Under the pieces are notes generated by a model. That model had not been told where the DNA came from and did not search any database. It saw only the letters and a list, made by a program, of their open reading frames with translations. Positions 6,650-10,470 of a stretch of 10,470 bases of DNA are shown here, one piece after another. This DNA comes from Chthonomonas sp. UBA2785 (lineage in GTDB: Bacteria; Armatimonadota; Fimbriimonadia; Fimbriimonadales; Fimbriimonadaceae), in contig DEIB01000030.1 of assembly GCA_002352215.1 (NCBI GenBank), forward strand, positions 1-10,470. Reading direction: 5' to 3'. A program made the translations under genes and the position numbers. Numbering within the stretch: position 1 is the stretch's first letter; each line of letters begins with the position of its first letter.

Positions 6650-7521
6650 GAACCGGCGGGCGGACGCACCAGCAAGAGGGTCGAGCGCCCCCACATCGTC
6701 ATATGCAGCGCCACGCTGCCGATGGCCACTCGGTCCGCCCAGGTGTGCCCCTGCGCGCCCAGCACCAGCAGGTCTGCGCCCACGGACTGCATATAGGGTT
6801 CGAGGGATTCCGCCGGGGTGCCGTCCACAATCACGTGCTCCACGTTCATGCCGTCGGGGGCCGGGCAGGCTTCCTTCAGCCGTTGCAGTAACGCGTCTCG
6901 ATCCAAGACCGGCAAGTTCGGCATGAAAGGCGTGGGATCCGGTAGCAGCGGGCCGAAGTCCACCGGTCGCGCGTCCACCACCGTCACCACGAAAACCTTG
7001 TGCAACCCCCGGGCCTGCATCTGCACAAACTGCTGCCACGCCTTCTGGCTATACGGGCTCAGATCGCTGGCAAACACGGCGACATGTTCCCCTTCCGCCG
7101 GGGCCGACTTGATGAGCAGGGCACTGGTGTCGCCTTCCATTGCCAGGCGGCGCGTCACGCTGCCCATAAACATGTTGTTGAACCACGACTTGGGCTCGCT
7201 CTGTGCCACCACCAGGTCGGCTTGCGTCGCCTCTGCCCGGGCCAGGAGTTCGCTAGCCGGGTCGCCGTAGGCAATGGTAGCGGCACTGGCGCCCAGGACT
7301 TGGCGCGCCGATTCGGCAATGGCTTTTGCTGCCGATTCCTGCGCTTCAATCACTTCGACGGGCACCGTCGCCCCCGCCCCCAGGTACGCCGGGGAACTGA
7401 AGGCAATGGGCTCCGCCACGGTTTGCACTTCGATCTCCGGACGGGAGAAGCCCAAGGCCTGCATCCACGCCAGGACCGCGTTCACATCGGAGCCCGGTTT
7501 GATTCCCACCAATACGCGCAT
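6646..7521 (-). CDS. Tandem universal stress protein (two UspA domains)
   Basis: This 291-residue cytoplasmic protein has two Usp folds in tandem. Domain 1 spans residues 1-138 (MRVLVGIKPGSD to TSALLIK); domain 2 spans about 146-286 (HVAVFASDLSPYS to TLLLVRP). Domain 2 carries a complete ATP-binding motif G-x2-G-x9-G-S: G255, G258, G268, S269. In domain 1 the matching loop (AQSEPKSW to GS at 120-121) has lost the first glycines, so probably only the second half binds ATP. Such proteins support survival under starvation, oxidative or respiratory stress, but their clients are rarely known. ATG 7521 starts exactly at the first beta strand; the open frame extends further upstream into a non-conserved Ala-rich stretch, which I reject. 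The acyltransferase gene follows with a 4-base overlap, and exported msrB is divergent across 79 bases. Confidence 0.92.
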   Translation of the reverse strand: MRVLVGIKPGSDVNAVLAWMQALGFSRPEIEVQTVAEPIAFSSPAYLGAGATVPVEVIEAQESAAKAIAESARQVLGASAATIAYGDPASELLARAEATQADLVVAQSEPKSWFNNMFMGSVTRRLAMEGDTSALLIKSAPAEGEHVAVFASDLSPYSQKAWQQFVQMQARGLHKVFVVTVVDARPVDFGPLLPDPTPFMPNLPVLDRDALLQRLKEACPAPDGMNVEHVIVDGTPAESLEPYMQSVGADLLVLGAQGHTWADRVAIGSVALHMTMWGRSTLLLVRPPAGS

Positions 7522-7527
7522 ACCTTC

Positions 7528-7533
7528 AGTGTA
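7528..7533 (-). promoter_or_regulatory. Candidate -10 box (TACACT) just before the stress-protein start
   Basis: Read on the minus strand, TACACT ends 6 bases before ATG 7521. The intervening GAAGGT is too close to the ATG for a normal Shine-Dalgarno site. I see no good -35. The spacing matches a leaderless transcript of the stress protein and acyltransferase operon. Confidence 0.4.
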
Positions 7534-7562
7534 ACCCCTTGGCCCGGGGCCGAGACCCGAAG

Positions 7563-7574
7563 ATTGGCACCAAT
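7563..7574. promoter_or_regulatory. Inverted repeat ATTGGCACCAAT in the divergent stress-protein/msrB spacer
   Basis: Five-base arms (ATTGG / CCAAT) flank a CA centre, roughly mid-way between the two divergent starts. It overlaps TTGGCA (7564-7569), a possible -35 for msrB. It is a candidate operator for a dimeric regulator serving both directions, but it is short. Confidence 0.3.
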
Positions 7575-7590
7575 TCACTGCTGGTAACGT
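7564..7590 (+). promoter_or_regulatory. Candidate msrB promoter (TTGGCA, 15 bases, TAACGT)
   Basis: TTGGCA at 7564-7569 is followed after 15 bases by TAACGT at 7585-7590, which ends 10 bases before ATG 7601. The spacer is short of the usual 17 and the -10 is weak, but no Shine-Dalgarno site is present either. Confidence 0.27.
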
Positions 7591-7600
7591 TGATACAGAT

Positions 7601-8179
7601 ATGGATCTCATCACCAAGTGCATCGCGCTTGGCATGGCGGCGGCGGCCGCCGCCGGTCTCGCCATCAATGGCGTGCGCGGCAGTCTTCCTCAATCGCCCT
7701 CTCAAATCATGAACACCTCCCAAGTGGACCCGGCCACGGGCCTCACCTTCCGCACCACGCCGCCCGAACGCGAAGACCGCCTTATCCTCTCGGATGCCGA
7801 GTGGAAGAAGAAGCTCACCCCCGAGCAGTACAAGATCCTGCGCAACCACGGCACGGAGCCGGCGTTCTGCGGCGTGAACCTCGAATCCAAGGGCGAAGGT
7901 GCTTACCACTGCGTGGGCTGCGACCTGCCCTTGTTCAATGCCACCGAGAAGTTCGATTCCGGTTCCGGCTGGCCCAGCTACACCTCGCCGTACAACAAGG
8001 ACAACCTGTGGTACCGCCTGGACATGAGCTATGGCATGCGACGTATCGAAGTACTTTGCGCCCGGTGTGATGGCCACCTCGGCCACGTGTTTGAAGATGG
8101 ACCGCCGCCGACAGGACTGCGATACTGCATCAACGGCACCATCCTTAAGTTCAAACCGAAGGAAAAGGCCGCCAGCTAA
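7601..8179 (+). CDS. msrB: Peptide-methionine (R)-S-oxide reductase MsrB, exported
   Basis: MsrB reduces the R epimer of methionine sulfoxide in oxidised proteins. The catalytic domain covers about residues 60-187 of 192: SDAEWKKKLTPEQYKILRNHGTEPAF, zinc pairs C104-x2-C107 and C153-x2-C156, SGSGWPSY, HLGHVFEDGPPPTGLRYC and the catalytic C176 in RYCINGT. C90 in EPAFCG is a candidate resolving cysteine. The first 27 residues (MDLITK followed by a long Ala/Leu core) look like a signal peptide or membrane anchor, so the enzyme probably repairs proteins outside the cytoplasm, needing an external thiol reductant not encoded here. An internal ATG at 7709 (M37) would give a cytosolic form. The gene is divergent from the stress-protein operon, and a hairpin follows it. 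Confidence 0.96.
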   Translation: MDLITKCIALGMAAAAAAGLAINGVRGSLPQSPSQIMNTSQVDPATGLTFRTTPPEREDRLILSDAEWKKKLTPEQYKILRNHGTEPAFCGVNLESKGEGAYHCVGCDLPLFNATEKFDSGSGWPSYTSPYNKDNLWYRLDMSYGMRRIEVLCARCDGHLGHVFEDGPPPTGLRYCINGTILKFKPKEKAAS

Positions 8180-8202
8180 TCCACCCGCGAATCCACCAGG
8201 AA

Positions 8203-8239
8203 GATGAGACCCGCTAAACAATCGGAGGCGGGTCTCGTC
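8203..8239 (+). terminator. Hairpin after msrB, possible T-poor terminator
   Basis: Bases 8203-8214 pair with 8228-8239 over 12 bp (one T-G pair) around a 13-base loop; the core GAGACCCGC/GCGGGTCTC is perfect. It begins 23 bases after the msrB stop codon. Only a mixed pyrimidine run (ACTTCTC) follows. It covers the ATG at 8204, which argues that the next gene starts at ATG 8249 instead. Confidence 0.5.
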
Positions 8240-8248
8240 ACTTCTCGT

Positions 8249-9292
8249 ATGTTCAGCTATTTGCTCATGGCGGCGGCGGTCGCCCCGGCTCCGTTTGTGC
8301 CGAAGGCGGAGGACATGAAGGCGGCCTTCAGCTATTCCACCGAGCGGCGTGGGCACTCCATGATCGTGGTGGCCGATGGGAAGACAATCTTTGAGGACTA
8401 CAAGGCCCCGAACAATGCCCGCAGCGTGAATCCTCTCGCCAGCGGCACCAAGACCTTCAATGGCGTGGTGGCTCTGGCCGCCCAGGCCGACGGCCTGATT
8501 GACTTGGATGACCCCGTGGGCAAATACCTTCCGCAATGGCGCGAAGGCAACAAGGCCACGGCCACCATCCGGCAACTCCTGAGCCTCGAATCGGGCCTCG
8601 GCTCCACCGGTGGCGGCCTGCGCGGCCCCAGTTGGGCAAGCGTGCTGGACGACCCGCTCACCGCCGAACCCGGCACCAAGTACCAGTACGGCCAGGCCCC
8701 GTTCAACACCTTCGGTGCGGTCATCGAGGCGGTGCTGAAGACGGAAAGTTACGAGGCGTACCTCACCAGCCGAATCTTCAAGCCGCTCGGCATCTCCGCC
8801 CAGTGGACGCGCTGCGATGACGGGCGCCCGCAAATGGGGGGCGGAGGCCAGATGACCGCCCGCGACTGGGCAACTTACGGTCAGTTCATCCTCCAGCGCG
8901 GGCAGTGGGAAGGCAAATCCATCATCCCCGCCGATCTCTGGGATGAACTGGTGAAACCGGCCGCCAGCAACCCGCGCTACGGCCTCTCCTGCTGGCTCGG
9001 CCTGCCCGCCACCGGCGGGGGCACGCCCGTGAATGCCGCGCCATTTGCCGCGCCGTGGGTGCCCAAGGATATGTTCATGGCCGCCGGAGCCGGCAACCAG
9101 CGCCTTTACATCGTGCCGAGTCAGAAGCTCGTCATTGTTCACCAGGCCACGCTGCTCAGCGACCCTCGGTGGAGCGATGTGGGGTTCATCGCCCGGGTCT
9201 ACGGGCAGCCCGATCCGAATCCGGACTCCCGAACGGGTCGGGGCTCGCGCCCCGGGCTTGGCGGTGGTCGCTTGGGTGGCGGCCGAGGCTAG
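8249..9292 (+). CDS. Exported serine hydrolase, class C beta-lactamase/penicillin-binding fold (S12 type)
   Basis: The protein has 347 residues from ATG 8249, with a signal peptide (MFSYLLMAAAVAPAPF). The nucleophile motif S65-G-T-K68 lies in NPLASGTKTFNG. The second motif, normally Y-x-N, reads Y147-G-Q149 in PGTKYQYGQAPF. The middle region MTARDWATYGQFILQRGQW and RYGLSCWLG matches a bacterial subgroup of this family, and AAGAGNQRLYIV replaces the C-terminal K/H-x-G motif. Members include esterases, D-aminopeptidases and peptidoglycan-modifying enzymes; true beta-lactamase activity is unlikely to be the main role. After the fold ends (near FIARVYG) there is a 28-residue Pro/Gly/Arg-rich tail, probably not conserved. 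ATG 8204 adds 15 residues and has AGGAAG touching it, but lies inside a hairpin. The stop codon overlaps that of the convergent amidohydrolase gene. Confidence 0.88.
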   Translation: MFSYLLMAAAVAPAPFVPKAEDMKAAFSYSTERRGHSMIVVADGKTIFEDYKAPNNARSVNPLASGTKTFNGVVALAAQADGLIDLDDPVGKYLPQWREGNKATATIRQLLSLESGLGSTGGGLRGPSWASVLDDPLTAEPGTKYQYGQAPFNTFGAVIEAVLKTESYEAYLTSRIFKPLGISAQWTRCDDGRPQMGGGGQMTARDWATYGQFILQRGQWEGKSIIPADLWDELVKPAASNPRYGLSCWLGLPATGGGTPVNAAPFAAPWVPKDMFMAAGAGNQRLYIVPSQKLVIVHQATLLSDPRWSDVGFIARVYGQPDPNPDSRTGRGSRPGLGGGRLGGGRG

Positions 9293-10383
9293 CTTGGCTC
9301 CGTGGGGAGTTCTTCCACCACAAAGTCGTCGTGCCAGTCCACGACGGTGACGTTGGTGGCCAGCTCGCCCCGTAGCCGCTCGTAAAGGCTGTCGTCCGAG
9401 AGTTCGTCCAGCGTCTTCTCCACCCGCAACAGTTCCCCTCGGCGGCAGTACGCCAGGTGGACCACCGGGTCGCCGGGGGCCACGCTCGGCATGGTCGTCA
9501 TCCCGACGACCACCCCGTTCACCGGGCTGACAATCGTGTTTTGCACGCGCCCGGTGAGGGCGCGGTTGGTGGCCAGGGGCTGGTCGCGCCGCACCAAGTC
9601 ACCGGGAGCCACGTGGAACTGGAGGAAACCCCCTTCTTGGGATCGCACCCAGTTGGTGGTGTCGGTTTCGATGCGGTACGACGGCAGCACGCGCTCCCCT
9701 TCCACCATATTGAGCTTGATGAGGGCGTTCGTGATCCCTTGGGTTACAAACTCCAGAATCGCGGGCTCCACCTTCCAGGTTTCGCCGGCTTCCACCACAA
9801 AGGTCGGGCAACCCCGCTCGCAGGCGGCGCGGCGCAAACTGCCGTCCGGCCCTTCCCCACTCAGCAACAATTCGGCCCCAAAGCCGCGCGCAAAAGCGGC
9901 GGTGCGGCGGTCGGTCAGGTCGGCACGCACATTGGGGAAGTTGGTGCGTCGGATGGCCGCCGTGTGGATATCAATCCCGTAGTCGCAATTCTCGATGATC
10001 TCGGTCGTGACCACATGGGCGATGCGGCTGGCCAAGCTCCCCGTGGGCGTGCCGGGAAAAGAGCGGTTGAGGTCGCGGCGATCCGGCAAGTACCGGTCGT
10101 GCCGCTCGAACCCCAAGAGATTGACCACCGGAATCAGCAGGAGAGTGCCACGCTTGAGCGTGAAGGGCGGGTCCACCACCAGGCGCTGCACCACGCCAGT
10201 GCCGTTGATCTCATCGCCATGCACCGCGGCGCTTATGAAGACCGTGGGGCCGGGCTCGGCGGCCCGCCGCACCACGATGGGGAGTTCCAGACTGACGCCG
10301 CTGTACGAACGGGTCAAGGGGATACGGATTTCTTGCTCTTCGCCGAGTGCGATCCCTCGTTCTGCCCAAAAATCCCGCGCCAA
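9289..10383 (-). CDS. Succinylglutamate desuccinylase/aspartoacylase-family zinc amidohydrolase
   Basis: This 364-residue protein belongs to the M14-related AstE/AspA family. Zinc ligands H55 and E58 lie in SAAVHGDEING, the substrate-binding DLNRSFPG is at 104-111, D138-x-H140 in GIDIHTAAIR supplies the third ligand, and E198 in FVVEAGE is the likely catalytic glutamate. From about 250 a small barrel-sandwich (biotinyl-lipoyl-like) domain follows (GGFLQFHVAPGDLV, VSPVNGVVVG, VAPGDPVVHLA), as in many bacterial members of unknown substrate. The last 45 residues are an acidic extension. No signal peptide is seen. No arginine-catabolism ast gene is nearby, so AstE function is unsupported. The start is TTG 10383: no ATG or GTG exists in this frame between the upstream stop (TAG, just past 10430) and the conserved domain; GGA lies 6-7 bases before the TTG. 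Confidence 0.9.
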   Translation of the reverse strand: MARDFWAERGIALGEEQEIRIPLTRSYSGVSLELPIVVRRAAEPGPTVFISAAVHGDEINGTGVVQRLVVDPPFTLKRGTLLLIPVVNLLGFERHDRYLPDRRDLNRSFPGTPTGSLASRIAHVVTTEIIENCDYGIDIHTAAIRRTNFPNVRADLTDRRTAAFARGFGAELLLSGEGPDGSLRRAACERGCPTFVVEAGETWKVEPAILEFVTQGITNALIKLNMVEGERVLPSYRIETDTTNWVRSQEGGFLQFHVAPGDLVRRDQPLATNRALTGRVQNTIVSPVNGVVVGMTTMPSVAPGDPVVHLAYCRRGELLRVEKTLDELSDDSLYERLRGELATNVTVVDWHDDFVVEELPTEPS

Positions 10384-10396
10384 ACCGTTTCCATTC

Positions 10397-10423
10397 TTGC
10401 ATAACTCGGGCGGTCGCCATAAT
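10397..10423 (+). promoter_or_regulatory. Candidate promoter for the right-edge gene (TTGCAT, 15 bases, CATAAT)
   Basis: TTGCAT at 10397-10402 and CATAAT at 10418-10423 each differ from consensus by one or two bases. CATAAT ends 8 bases before ATG 10432. The 15-base spacer is short. It is the best paired promoter match in the window and lies in the 48-base divergent spacer. Confidence 0.4.
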
Positions 10424-10431
10424 GGGGCGGG

Positions 10432-10470
10432 ATGCTAGCCTTACTTCTTGCCGTTCACACCTCGGCCCCG
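10432..10470 (+). CDS. 5' end of a gene for an exported protein (truncated by window edge)
   Basis: ATG 10432 opens a frame that runs to the last base and gives MLALLLAVHTSAP, which looks like a signal-peptide core with a possible cleavage region at TSA. A promoter-like sequence lies directly upstream, and GGGGCGGG fills the gap before the ATG. Only 13 residues are visible, so the product cannot be named. It would be divergent from the amidohydrolase gene. Confidence 0.5.
   Translation, partial: MLALLLAVHTSAP

Noticed and set aside
6650..7039. N-terminal extension of the acyltransferase frame by 130 codons
   Set aside because: The extension lies over the stress-protein gene in another frame, and ATG 6649 has an ATGA overlap and sits just before the conserved N-terminus.
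7522..7668. N-terminal extension of the stress-protein frame by 49 codons
   Set aside because: It would overlap the divergent msrB signal peptide region, is Ala-rich and not Usp-like, and the fold begins exactly at ATG 7521.
7526..9142. A 538-codon open frame on the minus strand opposite msrB and the serine hydrolase
   Set aside because: It spans two clear genes and their spacer and has no recognisable domain; a compositional shadow.
8249..9292. Antibiotic-resistance beta-lactamase
   Set aside because: The motifs (Y-G-Q, AGAGNQ) differ from AmpC enzymes and there is no ampR or mobile context; a general serine hydrolase is more likely.
9457..10404. A 315-codon plus-strand frame opposite the amidohydrolase gene
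   Set aside because: The minus-strand protein has all the family's catalytic motifs; the plus-strand translation has none.

Overview
This is an ordinary-looking, gene-dense, GC-rich bacterial chromosomal segment with eleven protein genes, two of them cut by the window ends. An exported beta-barrel protein ending in Phe, several signal peptides and a periplasm-type methionine sulfoxide reductase point to a diderm bacterium. The mix of an HGSNAT-like acyltransferase, a DUF5665-like small membrane protein, a YjbH-like barrel, weak Shine-Dalgarno sites and -10-like hexamers placed right before start codons makes me think of Armatimonadota (Fimbriimonas-like). That is a guess from gene style, not something the sequence proves. 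No mobile element, CRISPR array, phage gene, tRNA or rRNA was seen.

Layout. 1-432: the 3' end of a secreted-looking beta-rich protein, closed by a strong intrinsic terminator. 550-2022: sufB, standing alone without sufC, sufD or sufS. 2052-2405: a TfoX N-domain protein whose start codon sits inside a stem-loop. 2402-2701 (minus): a small DUF5665-like membrane protein that overlaps the TfoX gene tail to tail. 2781-3458: a short YjbH-like outer-membrane barrel. 3527-4003: a MarR-type regulator. 4054-5214: an RlmI-type 23S rRNA cytosine methyltransferase. 5228-6649 and 6646-7521 (both minus): a two-gene operon in which a tandem universal stress protein is followed, with an ATGA overlap, by a multi-pass HGSNAT-like acyltransferase. 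7601-8179: exported MsrB, divergent from that operon. 8249-9292: an exported serine hydrolase of the class C beta-lactamase fold. 9289-10383 (minus): an AstE/AspA-like zinc amidohydrolase. 10432-10470: the first codons of a signal-peptide-bearing gene.

How the genes relate. The only clear operon is the stress protein plus acyltransferase. Several genes deal with oxidative or general stress (SufB, MsrB, the stress protein, possibly the MarR regulator), but they are in separate transcription units and I would not call them one system. I do not see a convincing new multi-gene system. The most interesting points are regulatory: the repeated -10-to-start spacing that suggests leaderless mRNAs, the stem-loop over the TfoX start, and post-stop hairpins without U-tracts.
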